64,000 nt of DNA from Sedimentitalea xiamensis. Its GTDB lineage: Bacteria; Pseudomonadota; Alphaproteobacteria; Rhodobacterales; Rhodobacteraceae. The stretch spans positions 186,001 through 250,000 of the forward strand of contig NZ_JASNJE010000002.1 in the NCBI RefSeq assembly GCF_030164465.1, read 5' to 3'. The notes below the pieces were generated by a model that did not search any database, was not told the DNA's origin, and was given only the letters and a program-made list of their open reading frames with translations. Made by a program: the position numbers and the translations under genes. How positions within the stretch are numbered: position 1 is the stretch's first letter; each line of letters opens with the position of its first letter. Below, piece by piece: positions 44,896 to 53,724 of the stretch.

Positions 44896-46119
44896 TCAAT
44901 CGCGGAAGTCTTCCGGGCGAATCCCGTATTTTGCAAGCTTATCATAGAATGTCTTGCGGGGCAGCTTCAGCGCCTTCGCGGCCTGCGACGCGCGGCCTTG
45001 CTGCCTGCTCAGGGCGGCGATCAGCAACGATCGTTCCACCCGCGCCATCTGTTCCGCCAACCCAAGTCCGCCCGGATCGGACGCATCGTCGGCCATGCCC
45101 AGCACGAACCGCATCGCGGCGCTCATCAGAGACCGCGCATTGCCCGGCCAGTCCTGCGCCATCAGCGAAGCCATGTGATCCGGGGTGATTTCCGGCAGTT
45201 TCAGGCCCGCCTGCTCGCACGCCTGTTCCGCATAGCGCCGGAACAGGATCGGAATGTCTTCCGGGCGCTCGGCAATCGACGGGATCCGCACCGACGCGCC
45301 TTGCAGGCGATAGTGCAATTCGCTGTTCAGCCGGGCTTCGTCCAGCGCGATCGTGCTGCCGGCCATGACCCGCGCAAAGTGCCCCGCATCCAGGAATTCG
45401 GTCAGGGCGATCTGTGAATCCGCTGGCAGATCGCCGATCTCGTCCAGGAACAGCGCCCCATGGGCCGCAACCTGCATCGCGTCACGCAGGGCGGCCCGGT
45501 CAAGCCCGGCGGCGGCGCGTTTCTCAAAGGCCGCGTGGGCCCTGGCGGAACACAGGTGGATGACTTCCGCCACCTTGGACGCGCCGCTGCCCGGCGGCCC
45601 GTGAACGAGAATCGCCTCATCCGTCTGCGCCAATTTCCGCACCCGTGCACGCAATGCCCCGGCAAGGTCAGAGCAGCCGAAAATCATCCGCGACGCCGGA
45701 TCGCCGGTTTCCGCCCGCGCCCGCTCGGCCCTGGCCTGAAGCACCGACCGGCGCGCCTCCAGCGCCCGCGACAGGACCGAAACCAGGTCCCCCGGCGCGC
45801 AGGGTTTCTCCAGGAAGTCAAAGGCGCCCTGTTCGATCGCGGACACGGCCATCGGGATGTCGCCTTCTCCGGTCAACAGGACCACCGGCAGTTCGTCGTC
45901 GACGTCCCGCGCATAGTTGAGCAGATGGAACCCGTCCCGTCCCGGCATCCGGATATCCGACAGGATCACGCCCGCGAAATCGCGGGTGATATGATCCTTG
46001 GCGGCGACAAAGGACCCCGCCGTCGTGGCCCGCAAGCCCGCGAGGTCCAGTGTCTGCGCCAGCGCATCGCGCACGGCGACATCGTCGTCGACAAGCAGGA
46101 CGCGGGACGGCCCGCTCAC
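44896..46119 (-). CDS. dctD: DctD-like response regulator, NtrC/sigma-54 activator family, lacking the GAFTGA loop
   Basis: 407 residues. The receiver domain has the acidic pocket LLVDDD, phospho-acceptor Asp 55 (LSDIRMPG), and Lys 105 (LEKPC). The AAA+ domain has an altered Walker A (HGPPGSGASK, 174-182, versus GESGTGKE) and a good Walker B (GALFLDEIGDLP, 221-232). The stretch between them (IHLCSARAHAAFEKRAAAGLDRA) is short and contains no GAFTGA, the loop that contacts sigma-54. A Fis-type helix-turn-helix ends the protein (RASQAAKALKLPRKTFYDKLAKYGI). It overlaps dctB by 4 nt. It probably binds the two palindromes just downstream. Confidence 0.9.
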   Translation of the reverse strand: MSGPSRVLLVDDDVAVRDALAQTLDLAGLRATTAGSFVAAKDHITRDFAGVILSDIRMPGRDGFHLLNYARDVDDELPVVLLTGEGDIPMAVSAIEQGAFDFLEKPCAPGDLVSVLSRALEARRSVLQARAERARAETGDPASRMIFGCSDLAGALRARVRKLAQTDEAILVHGPPGSGASKVAEVIHLCSARAHAAFEKRAAAGLDRAALRDAMQVAAHGALFLDEIGDLPADSQIALTEFLDAGHFARVMAGSTIALDEARLNSELHYRLQGASVRIPSIAERPEDIPILFRRYAEQACEQAGLKLPEITPDHMASLMAQDWPGNARSLMSAAMRFVLGMADDASDPGGLGLAEQMARVERSLLIAALSRQQGRASQAAKALKLPRKTFYDKLAKYGIRPEDFRD

Positions 46120-47867
46120 GCTGCCCGCTCTTCGCGCCAGGGGTCCAGGCTCACGGTAAAGACCGCGCCGCCGTCCGGCCTGTTCTCGCCCCTGATTTCA
46201 CCGCCAAAGCTCTGAACGATGCCGTAGGAAATCGAAAGACCAAGCCCCATGCCTTCCGAAGCGCCGACCACCTTGGTCGAATAAAACGGCTCGAAGATCT
46301 TTTCCGGCATCGCGAGCCCCGGCCCGCTGTCGGCGACGGCGACAAGCACCGGACCGGTCACCTGGATCTTCACCAGAATCCGTTTGCTGTCCTGCCCGTC
46401 CATCGCATCGGCCGCATTGCTCAACAGGTTGACGAAGACCTGTCCCAGCCGCACCTCTCCGCCCCGCACCCAAACCGGATGTTCGGGCGCCTCGAAATCC
46501 ACCGTCACGCCTTCGCGTCGCATGCGTGTTTCGGTCAGTTCGACCGCGCTGTTCAGCACCGCGACAAGATCCACGCGGCCGGCGGCTTCGCTTTCCTGGC
46601 GCGCAAACGCCCGCAGATTCTTGATGATCCGTCCCATGCGCCGGGCCAGTTCGGATATCCTGCCCAGATTTTCCGCCGCTTTTTCTGTGTCGCCACGGTC
46701 AAGAAACTGCATCCCGTTTTCGGCGAAGGACCGGATCGCCATCAACGGCTGGTTCAGTTCATGGCTGATCCCGGCGCTCATCTGCCCCAGCGCGCTCAGC
46801 TTGCCGGCCTGAATCAGATCGCTCTGCGCCCGCTGCAACGCGGCCTCCGCCTCCTTTCGTTCCAGCACTTCGCGGCGCAGGCGAGTATTGGTGTCGGACA
46901 GTTCCTGCGTGCGTTTCGCGACACGGCTTTCCAGCACCGTGTTGGCCTGCGCCAGCGCGCGGCGCCTTTCAGTCGCAAGAAAAAGCATGGCGCCGAAAGC
47001 CAGGCAGATCGCCGCGACCGCCGCCGCCTGCAACCAGGCCAGACGCCGTGCCGGGGCCGCGTCCACCAGCACCTCTCCGGTCAGGCCAATGACCGGCAGT
47101 TCACGTTGCAGATGCAGGGCATGTTCCGGAAGATAGGGTCCCCAGCGCAAGGTCCACAGGTCATGCGATCCGGTCAATTCCGCCTGAAACGGCGGCGGAT
47201 CGCCTGCCGGCGGCACCAGCCCGGCCCCGGTGTCCGGGCGACGCCAGAACAACAACTCGGAGCGGTTGGTAAAGAACACCTCGCGGTTGGTATCCGTAAA
47301 GAACACCGCCGGGGTGCTGCTCGGCCAGGAGCGTTCTATGCTTTCCACATCGGCAACGACGATCAACGCGCCGCGCACCTGTCCGTCATTGGCGAAAACA
47401 GGGGCCGCGTAGAAATAGGCGCGCCCGTCCAGCGGCGGCCGGATACCATGATCGCTGCCCAATGCCCCCTGCATCGCGCGGCGAAAATAGGGCTCGCCGG
47501 ACAGGTCGCCCGCCGTCAGCCCGTTGGCGGAGGCCAGCACCTGTCCGCTGGCGTCCGCGAACAACACGTCCAATGCCGAAGTCTTGTCCGCAACCTCCAG
47601 CAACAAGGCCGCGGCGCCGTTTCTCATCGCAAGATTTTCCACGGAATCCAGTGCCGGATGATCCGACATCAGCACCGCCAGTTCCTGAAAGGCCTGCAAC
47701 TGCGTGCTCAACCGGTCGCTCGCCAGTGCAAGATCCGCTTCCGCACGGCGCGCCAGCTGTTCCAGGGCCTGCAAATATCCGTATCGCCAGACCGCCCCTG
47801 CGAGCGCAAGGACGACCAGCAAAAAGGCCAGCACAATCCATCTGCGTTGAAACGGCGCGTCCCGCAT
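46116..47867 (-). CDS. dctB: DctB-like C4-dicarboxylate sensor histidine kinase
   Basis: 583 residues from ATG 47867 (GGAGGAG upstream). Two membrane helices (about 10-30 and 285-305) bracket a periplasmic double-PAS sensor region with SGEPYFRRAMQG and RAYFYAAPVF, typical of DctB. A cytoplasmic coiled coil leads to the phospho-acceptor His in AGISHELNQPLMAIRSFAEN. The ATPase boxes are VFVNLLSNAADAM, VADSGPGL, FEPFYSTK and GMGLGLSISYGIV. It senses external dicarboxylates and phosphorylates DctD. Its stop overlaps the dctD start (ATGA). Confidence 0.94.
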   Translation of the reverse strand: MRDAPFQRRWIVLAFLLVVLALAGAVWRYGYLQALEQLARRAEADLALASDRLSTQLQAFQELAVLMSDHPALDSVENLAMRNGAAALLLEVADKTSALDVLFADASGQVLASANGLTAGDLSGEPYFRRAMQGALGSDHGIRPPLDGRAYFYAAPVFANDGQVRGALIVVADVESIERSWPSSTPAVFFTDTNREVFFTNRSELLFWRRPDTGAGLVPPAGDPPPFQAELTGSHDLWTLRWGPYLPEHALHLQRELPVIGLTGEVLVDAAPARRLAWLQAAAVAAICLAFGAMLFLATERRRALAQANTVLESRVAKRTQELSDTNTRLRREVLERKEAEAALQRAQSDLIQAGKLSALGQMSAGISHELNQPLMAIRSFAENGMQFLDRGDTEKAAENLGRISELARRMGRIIKNLRAFARQESEAAGRVDLVAVLNSAVELTETRMRREGVTVDFEAPEHPVWVRGGEVRLGQVFVNLLSNAADAMDGQDSKRILVKIQVTGPVLVAVADSGPGLAMPEKIFEPFYSTKVVGASEGMGLGLSISYGIVQSFGGEIRGENRPDGGAVFTVSLDPWREERAA

Positions 47868-48027
47868 GGGTCTCCTCCGACGATCCGGTCGCGATCGGGC
47901 CAGCCGTCCCGGTGGATTTGCGCACAATGCTGGCCGCGTAGCAATCCCCGCGGACCAACGGACACCGCTGCGGTCCGGTCCGAAGACGCACCGGTCAGAT
48001 CGTCTCTGCGGTGTCGAAAGGCGCGGA

Positions 48028-48495
48028 TCACGCCTCCAGCGGCAACATGGTCGTGGACTTGATTTCCTCCATCGACAGCAGGGCCGTCACATTGTGCACC
48101 CGGACCTCTGAAATCAGGGCCTGGTAGAACGCGTCATAGGCGCGGGCATTTCGCACCCGCACCTTGAGAATATAGTCGATATCCCCCGCCAGGCGGTGCG
48201 CTTCCTGCACTTCGGGACGATCGCGCAGCGCCTTGAGAAAGGCGGCCTGCCAGGCGGCTTCATGTTCGGACGTACGGATCAGCACGAAGAAACAGGCCTC
48301 GAATCCCAGCGCCTCGGCATCGAGCAGAACCGTGTGTTGGCCGATCACCCCGGCCTCGCGCAATTTGCGAATACGGTTCCAGACCGGGGTCTTGGAACTG
48401 CCGACGGCCTTGGCGATATCGTCCAGAGACTGGCCAGCGTCCTTTTGCAGTTCAGCCAGAATTTTCCGATCCGTTTCGTCGATCCGCACCGCCAT
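48028..48495 (-). CDS. Lrp/AsnC family transcriptional regulator
   Basis: 155 residues from ATG 48495, preceded by GGAGGAAATTTGG. The N-terminal helix-turn-helix (IDETDRKILAELQKDAGQSLDDIAKAVGSSKTPVWNRIRKL) is followed by a RAM/AsnC ligand-binding domain (GDIDYILKVRVRNARAYDAFYQALIS). It is divergent from the siroheme/sulfite reductase operon, and an inverted repeat in the shared gap is a good operator candidate. It probably tunes sulfur assimilation in response to a sulfur amino acid; that role is inferred from position. Confidence 0.9.
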   Translation of the reverse strand: MAVRIDETDRKILAELQKDAGQSLDDIAKAVGSSKTPVWNRIRKLREAGVIGQHTVLLDAEALGFEACFFVLIRTSEHEAAWQAAFLKALRDRPEVQEAHRLAGDIDYILKVRVRNARAYDAFYQALISEVRVHNVTALLSMEEIKSTTMLPLEA

Positions 48496-48553
48496 TCCAA
48501 ATTTCCTCCAAGCGCAAGACAACTTCACCGAATTCTTTTCAAGACTGGAACAT

Positions 48554-48606
48554 TTGTCCTTATTTAGCAAGGCATATGGTCAAATAGCAGGACAATTTCC
48601 TATATT
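48554..48606 (+). promoter_or_regulatory. Inverted-repeat operator and -10 element upstream of the sulfur assimilation operon
   Basis: TTGTCCT (48554-48560) and AGGACAA (48589-48595) form an inverted repeat with AT-rich inner arms. TATATT at 48601-48606 is a good -10, with TGGTCA (48577-48582) as a weak -35 at 18 nt. A regulator on the repeat, probably the divergent Lrp-type protein, would overlap RNA polymerase. Confidence 0.5.
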
Positions 48607-48644
48607 GCACCTCAGAAATCAGCCCTTCACAGGTCCATGCGATC

Positions 48645-49511
48645 ATGTCGAACCCACTACGAAACAGCTTTGCACCCCTTGCGACGCGCCTTCTTGCGAT
48701 CCGCGGGTGGTTTCGCGCGCGCGTGAAGCCGGCGCTGCGGACGGAAGGGAAAGTCCTGTTCGTCGGCGCCGGACCCGGCGCGGCAGATCTGTTGACCGTC
48801 CGCGCGCTGGCGGCGCTGCAAGCCGCCGATTTGGTCATTCACGACCGCCTGATCAGCGACGACATCCTGGCGGAAATCCCGGCCCGCACGCCAAGGATCG
48901 ACGTCGGCAAGGAAGGCTACGGCGCGTCCACGCCTCAGGCGGACATCAACGAACTGATCCTGCGCGAGGCCCGGCGGGGCGCCTGCGTCGTGCGCCTGAA
49001 ATCCGGCGATTCTTCGGTGTTCGGCCGGCTGGACGAGGAAATCGAGGCCTGCGACGCCGCCGGTGTCGCCTGGAATGTGGTTCCTGGAATCACCGCCGCC
49101 TCCGCCGCCGTCGCCGCGATCGGTCAAAGCCTGACCCGGCGCGGCCGGAACTCATCGGTCCGCTTTCTGACCGGGCATGACATGAAGGGTTTCGCGGATC
49201 ACGACTGGACGTCCCTCGCCCGCCCCGGAGAGGTCGCGGCGATCTACATGGGCAGGAAATCCGCCCGCTTCATCCAGGGCCGGCTGATCATGCATGGCGC
49301 GGATCGGGATACGCCGGTGACGCTGGTGGAAAACGCGTCCCGCGCGGATGAACGCGTCGTCGCGACGACCCTGGGCGCACTGGCGCAGGATCTCGACGCC
49401 TCCGGCATCCTCGGCCCGACCCTGACGTTCATCGGCCTGCCCCCCCGCAGGAACGCCGGGGCACTGCGGCCCGGCATTTTCAAGACAAAACAACAGAAGG
49501 AACGTGCCTGA
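48645..49511 (+). CDS. Uroporphyrinogen-III C-methyltransferase (siroheme synthase SUMT domain)
   Basis: 288 residues. Signatures are GKVLFVGAGPGAADLLTVRAL (SAM-binding first strand), LVIHDRLIS, VVRLKSGDSSVFGRLDEEIEA and VVPGITAASAAVAAIG. It makes precorrin-2 for siroheme, the cofactor of the sulfite reductase encoded 370 nt downstream. Full CysG proteins carry an N-terminal dehydrogenase/ferrochelatase domain; here only a 35-residue basic extension replaces it. A separate enzyme must therefore finish siroheme. The last base overlaps the next gene. Confidence 0.92.
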   Translation: MSNPLRNSFAPLATRLLAIRGWFRARVKPALRTEGKVLFVGAGPGAADLLTVRALAALQAADLVIHDRLISDDILAEIPARTPRIDVGKEGYGASTPQADINELILREARRGACVVRLKSGDSSVFGRLDEEIEACDAAGVAWNVVPGITAASAAVAAIGQSLTRRGRNSSVRFLTGHDMKGFADHDWTSLARPGEVAAIYMGRKSARFIQGRLIMHGADRDTPVTLVENASRADERVVATTLGALAQDLDASGILGPTLTFIGLPPRRNAGALRPGIFKTKQQKERA

Positions 49512-49828
49512 TGGCTCGCGATTTTACGCCCAAAGTGGTGACCGCATCCGATCTGCTTGAGGGCGATGTCATCTACCTGAAGGCCGATGACGGCTGGAGC
49601 CGGGACCTGGCCGAAGCCGAGGTCATCACCGACGAGGCCCATGCCCAACTGCGCCTGCTGGATGCCGAGCGTCTGGCCAACAAGGTGGTGGGCGCCTACC
49701 TGGCCGATATCGCCCCGTCCGGTTCCGGTCCGCAGCCGGTCCACTTCCGCGAAGACTTCCGCCGCAGGGGACCTTCGAACTATCCGCACGGCAAACAGCA
49801 GGACCTGCCCAGGACGCCCACCCGCTGA
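49511..49828 (+). CDS. DUF2849 family small protein
   Basis: 105 residues matching the DUF2849 pattern seen between cysG and the sulfite reductase gene in many alphaproteobacteria (KVVTASDLLEGDVIYLKADDGWSRDLAEAEVITDEAHAQ-like). It is acidic and soluble and has no cysteine cluster. The start shares one base with the methyltransferase stop. Its conserved position suggests a role in sulfite/nitrite reductase maturation or regulation, but no biochemical function is known. Confidence 0.85.
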   Translation: MARDFTPKVVTASDLLEGDVIYLKADDGWSRDLAEAEVITDEAHAQLRLLDAERLANKVVGAYLADIAPSGSGPQPVHFREDFRRRGPSNYPHGKQQDLPRTPTR

Positions 49829-49882
49829 CCGCCACGCAAACCGGCCCGTCCAGACCGCTCCGGACCCGAAAGGATCATCAAA

Positions 49883-51547
49883 ATGTATGTCTATTCCGAA
49901 TTCGACAATGCCTTCCTGGCTGAACGCAACGCCCAGTTCCGCGCCCAGGTGGAACGGCGCGTTTCCGGGGCGCTGACCGAGGATGAATTCAAGCCCCTGC
50001 GCCTGATGAACGGGGTCTACCTGCAACTGCACGCCTACATGCTGCGTGTGGCGATCCCCTATGGCACGCTGAACAGCGCCCAGATGCGCAAGCTGGCGGA
50101 ACTGGCGGACCGCTGGGACAAGGGCTACGGCCACTTCACGACACGCCAGAACATTCAGTACAACTGGCCGAAACTGACCGATATTCCCGACATGCTGGAT
50201 TCGCTGGCCGAAGTGGGCCTGCACGCGATCCAGACCAGCGGCAACACGATCCGCAACGTGACCGCCGACCATTTCGCCGGCGCGGCGGCGGACGAAATCG
50301 CCGACCCGCGCCCGGTCGCCGAACTGATCCGCCAATGGTCCACCGACCATCCGGAGTTCCAGTTTCTCGGCCGCAAGTTCAAGATCGGCGTCACCGGCAG
50401 CGCCAATGACCGCGCGGTCATCAAGGCCCATGACATCGGGCTGCGCATCCTTGAACGGGATGGCGAGACCGGGTTCCAGGTTGTGATTGGCGGCGGCCTC
50501 GGCCGAACGCCGATGATCGGAAAGGTGCTGCGCGACTTCCTTCCCCGCGCCGACCTTCTGCCCTATCTCGAAGCCGCGCTCAGCGTCTACAACCTGCTGG
50601 GCAGACGCGACAACAAATACAAGGCCCGGATCAAGATCACCGTCCACGAGCACGGGATCGATGCCATCCGCGACCGGGTCGAAACGCTGTTCGAGCGGCT
50701 CCGCACGACCTTCGTCGGGCTGGACCAGGCGCGGCTCGACGACATCGAGGCCGCCTTCGCTCCGCCTGCCCTGCGCGGCGCATCGGTCGCTGCGTTCGAA
50801 ACCGCATGCAAGACCGATCCCGTGTTCCGCAGTTGGGCGGATACCAATCTTGCCGAACACCGGGACCCGGATCATGCAATCGTATCGATCAGCCTGAAGG
50901 CGCATGGCGCGACGCCCGGCGACGCCAGTTCGGAGCAGATGCGGGTCATGGCGGATCTCGCGGAACGGTTCGGGTATAACGAACTGCGCATCAGCCACGA
51001 ACAGAACGTCATCCTGCCGCATGTCCACAAATCGGACCTGCCGGCCTTGCATGCCGCGCTGAAGGCCGCCGGCCTCGCGACCGCCAATATCGGGCTGATC
51101 AGTGATATCATCGCCTGCCCCGGCATGGACTACTGCGCCCTTGCCACCGCCCGCTCCATTCCGATCGCGCAGGAAATCGCCACCCGGTTCGACGAGCTCA
51201 AGATCGAGAACGACATCGGCCCGCTCAAGATCAAGATATCGGGCTGCATCAATGCCTGCGGTCATCACCACGTGGGACATATCGGCATTCTCGGGCTGGA
51301 TCGGGCCGGAGTCGAAAACTACCAGATCACACTGGGCGGCGACGCCACGCAAGACGCGGTGATCGGCGAACGCGCTGGCCCCGGATTCTCCGCGGACGAG
51401 ATCGTTCCGGCCATCGAACGGCTGGTGCAGGCCTATCTCGACCTGCGCACGGAACCGGCCGAAACATTCCTGCAAACCTACCGCCGGACGGGACTCGCCC
51501 CGTTCAAATCGGCACTCTACCCCGAGGCGCGGGCCCATGCTGCATGA
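49883..51547 (+). CDS. Nitrite/sulfite reductase, siroheme [4Fe-4S] hemoprotein (assimilatory sulfite reductase)
   Basis: 554 residues with two ferredoxin-like plus siroheme half-domains. The first half-domain begins near GHFTTRQNIQYNW. The cluster/siroheme Cys are in CPGMDYC (412, 418) and GCINACGHH (455, 459), the pattern C-x5-C...C-x3-C. Neighbours (siroheme methyltransferase, CysH, DUF934, flavodoxin/ferredoxin reductase) argue for sulfite rather than nitrite as substrate. It reduces sulfite to sulfide with six electrons in the cytoplasm. The stop overlaps cysH by 11 nt. Confidence 0.93.
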   Translation: MYVYSEFDNAFLAERNAQFRAQVERRVSGALTEDEFKPLRLMNGVYLQLHAYMLRVAIPYGTLNSAQMRKLAELADRWDKGYGHFTTRQNIQYNWPKLTDIPDMLDSLAEVGLHAIQTSGNTIRNVTADHFAGAAADEIADPRPVAELIRQWSTDHPEFQFLGRKFKIGVTGSANDRAVIKAHDIGLRILERDGETGFQVVIGGGLGRTPMIGKVLRDFLPRADLLPYLEAALSVYNLLGRRDNKYKARIKITVHEHGIDAIRDRVETLFERLRTTFVGLDQARLDDIEAAFAPPALRGASVAAFETACKTDPVFRSWADTNLAEHRDPDHAIVSISLKAHGATPGDASSEQMRVMADLAERFGYNELRISHEQNVILPHVHKSDLPALHAALKAAGLATANIGLISDIIACPGMDYCALATARSIPIAQEIATRFDELKIENDIGPLKIKISGCINACGHHHVGHIGILGLDRAGVENYQITLGGDATQDAVIGERAGPGFSADEIVPAIERLVQAYLDLRTEPAETFLQTYRRTGLAPFKSALYPEARAHAA

Positions 51548-52316
51548 TCCGGTCGGGCTTCCTCTTGCCCCAAATACTCCTGCCGGAGGCCCCGCCACCG
51601 GCCGGGACGTCCGACCCGATGTTGATCGGCTGAACGCGCGCTACCGCCACCACAGCGCCACGTCCGTGCTGCAGGGCGCGCTGTCGGATGCGGGCCGGAT
51701 CGCGCTGGTGTCGAGCTTCGGCGCGGAATCCGTGGTGCTGCTGCACATGGTGGCCGTGATCGACCGCGCCACCCCGGTCCTGTTCATCGACACCGAGATG
51801 CTGTTCACCGAGACGCTGGTCTACCAGACAGAACTGGCGGAACGGCTGGACCTGCGGAACCTGCGGATTATCCGGGCACGGGACATCGCCGCCCGCGATC
51901 CGCACGGAACCCTGCATCGCACAGACCCCGACGCCTGCTGCGCGCTGCGCAAGACAGAACCTCTGAACGCGGCGCTCAGCACCTTTGACGGCTGGATCAC
52001 CGGGCGCAAGCGGTTTCAGTCCGGCAGCCGCGCCGCGCTCGACTTCTTCGAGGTCGAAGAGGGCAGCAACCGGATAAAGGTCAATCCGCTGGCGCATTGG
52101 GCACCGGAGGACGTGCGCGCCTATATGGATGAAAACCGCCTGCCGCGGCATCCGCTGGTGGCGCGCGGCTACCCGTCCATCGGCTGCGCCCCCTGCACGT
52201 CCCCTGTTGCCCCCGGCGAGGATCCGCGTTCGGGCCGCTGGCGCGACCAGGCCAAGGACGAATGCGGCATTCACTTTGTAAACGGAAAAATCGTCCCGGC
52301 AGGAGCTGCAAGATGA
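51537..52316 (+). CDS. cysH: Phosphoadenylyl/adenylyl-sulfate reductase (CysH)
   Basis: 259 residues. The PP-loop nucleotide-binding fold is visible (IALVSSFGAESVVLLHM), with the sulfonucleotide-binding GCAPCTSPV and DECGIH regions near the end. The Cys pair DACCALRK (134, 135) plus GCAPC (217, 220) supply the CC...CxxC ligands of a [4Fe-4S] cluster, the hallmark of APS-reducing enzymes; PAPS-only enzymes lack it. It converts APS to sulfite. It overlaps the sulfite reductase gene upstream and the DUF934 gene downstream (ATGA). Confidence 0.94.
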   Translation: MLHDPVGLPLAPNTPAGGPATGRDVRPDVDRLNARYRHHSATSVLQGALSDAGRIALVSSFGAESVVLLHMVAVIDRATPVLFIDTEMLFTETLVYQTELAERLDLRNLRIIRARDIAARDPHGTLHRTDPDACCALRKTEPLNAALSTFDGWITGRKRFQSGSRAALDFFEVEEGSNRIKVNPLAHWAPEDVRAYMDENRLPRHPLVARGYPSIGCAPCTSPVAPGEDPRSGRWRDQAKDECGIHFVNGKIVPAGAAR

Positions 52317-52717
52317 CAACGATCGTGACCGATGCGGGCTTTGCCGCAGATGACTGGAACCGCGGATATGCCAAACCGAACGCGGCCGCCAATGATGCGC
52401 TCGCGCTCCATCTGGAACCGGACACCGATCCCGACCAGGTGCCGCTGTCGCCCGGACTGGAAATGATCCGGGTGAATTTCCCGAGCTTTTCGGACGGGCG
52501 CGGGTTCAGCATCGCCCGGCAACTGCGGCTCAGGGGCTTCGCGGGACGGCTGCGCGCATGCGGGCACGTGCTGGCGGATCAATACGCGATGGCCCGCCGG
52601 TCGGGCTTTGACGAGGTCGAGATCGACGACGATCTGGCCGCCCGCCAGCCGGAAGACCAGTGGCTGGCCCGCGCGAACTGGCGCGATCACGACTATCAGT
52701 CGCGCCTGCGCGGCTAA
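52313..52717 (+). CDS. DUF934 family protein
   Basis: 134 residues from ATG 52313, overlapping the cysH stop by 4 nt. The DUF934 block is visible: MIRVNFPSFSDGRGFSIARQLR, then GFAGRLRACGHVLADQYAMARRSGFDEVEID. This family is almost always encoded beside cysI/cysH-type genes and is regarded as an oxidoreductase-associated partner of sulfite reductase; its biochemical role is not established. Confidence 0.88.
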   Translation: MTTIVTDAGFAADDWNRGYAKPNAAANDALALHLEPDTDPDQVPLSPGLEMIRVNFPSFSDGRGFSIARQLRLRGFAGRLRACGHVLADQYAMARRSGFDEVEIDDDLAARQPEDQWLARANWRDHDYQSRLRG

Positions 52718-52777
52718 GTCCCCTTTCCCTGACATACATCAAAGATTAATCAGAGGTGCCGGTTAAACAGTCCGGCG

Positions 52778-53629
52778 ATGAAAACGATGACAGAGATGAC
52801 TCCCGTGACCCAAGCCGCAACCGATGCCACGCCCGTAAAGATGCCCGCCCTGCCCGATGCCCAGACAGTGACCGGGGTGAAACACTGGACGGACCGGCTG
52901 TTTTCCTTCCGGGTGACGCGCCCGCAGACCCTGCGGTTCCGGTCCGGCGAATTCGTGATGATCGGGCTTCTCGGAGACAATGGCAAACCGCTGCTGCGCG
53001 CCTATTCCATCGCCAGCCCGGCCTGGGACGATGAATTGGAGTTCTATTCGATCAAGGTCCAGGACGGCCCGCTGACCAGCAAGTTGCAGCATATCGAACC
53101 CGGCGACCAGATCATCCTGCGCCCCAAGCCGGTCGGCACACTGGTGCATGACGCGCTGCTGCCGGGCCATCGCATCTGGTTCTTCGCGACCGGCACCGGC
53201 TTCGCGCCCTTTGCCTCGCTTCTGCGCGAACCGCAGACCTACGAGGATTACGACGAGATCATCATCACCCATACCTGCCGCGACGTGGCGGAACTCGAAT
53301 ATGGCCGCCAGCTGATCGAGAGCCTCAAGTCCGACGAGATGATGATCGAACTTCTGGGCCGCGAAAACCTCGACAAGATCCGCTACTATCCGACGACGAC
53401 CCGCGAACAGAGCCCCAGGATGGGCCGCATCACCAACCTGCTGAAGGACGGAACGGTATTTGCCGATCTGGGCATTGACCCGATCAACCCGGCCACCGAC
53501 CGGGCGATGGTCTGCGGTTCGCTCGGGTTCAACGTCGATCTGAAGGAAATCCTCGAAGGCTTCGGCCTGCGCGAAGGCGCGAATTCCGATCCGAAGGAAT
53601 ACGTGGTCGAAAAGGCCTTTGTCGGCTGA
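52778..53629 (+). CDS. fpr: Ferredoxin/flavodoxin-NADP+ reductase
   Basis: 283 residues. The FAD-binding motif is RAYSIASPAWDDELEFYSIKV, the NADP-binding motifs are GTGFAPFASLLR and ITHTCRDVAELEYG, and the C-terminus ends in VEKAFVG, typical of bacterial FprA-like enzymes. It likely passes NADPH electrons to ferredoxin for the sulfite reductase just upstream. It is 60 nt from the DUF934 gene; several Met codons at the start (52778, 52787, 52796) leave the exact N-terminus open by a few residues. Confidence 0.93.
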   Translation: MKTMTEMTPVTQAATDATPVKMPALPDAQTVTGVKHWTDRLFSFRVTRPQTLRFRSGEFVMIGLLGDNGKPLLRAYSIASPAWDDELEFYSIKVQDGPLTSKLQHIEPGDQIILRPKPVGTLVHDALLPGHRIWFFATGTGFAPFASLLREPQTYEDYDEIIITHTCRDVAELEYGRQLIESLKSDEMMIELLGRENLDKIRYYPTTTREQSPRMGRITNLLKDGTVFADLGIDPINPATDRAMVCGSLGFNVDLKEILEGFGLREGANSDPKEYVVEKAFVG

Positions 53630-53724
53630 CGAATGCATGCGTCGGGCGCAACCGGATATTGGCAGATGATTCTGGCGGGGCTTTCCGGTTAGAGTGATCC
53701 GGATTGTTTTTCCAAGGGGCCGAC

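Noticed and set aside
49244-51598. 784-codon minus-strand frame
   Set aside because: It is antisense to the sulfite reductase gene, which has all cofactor-binding Cys.
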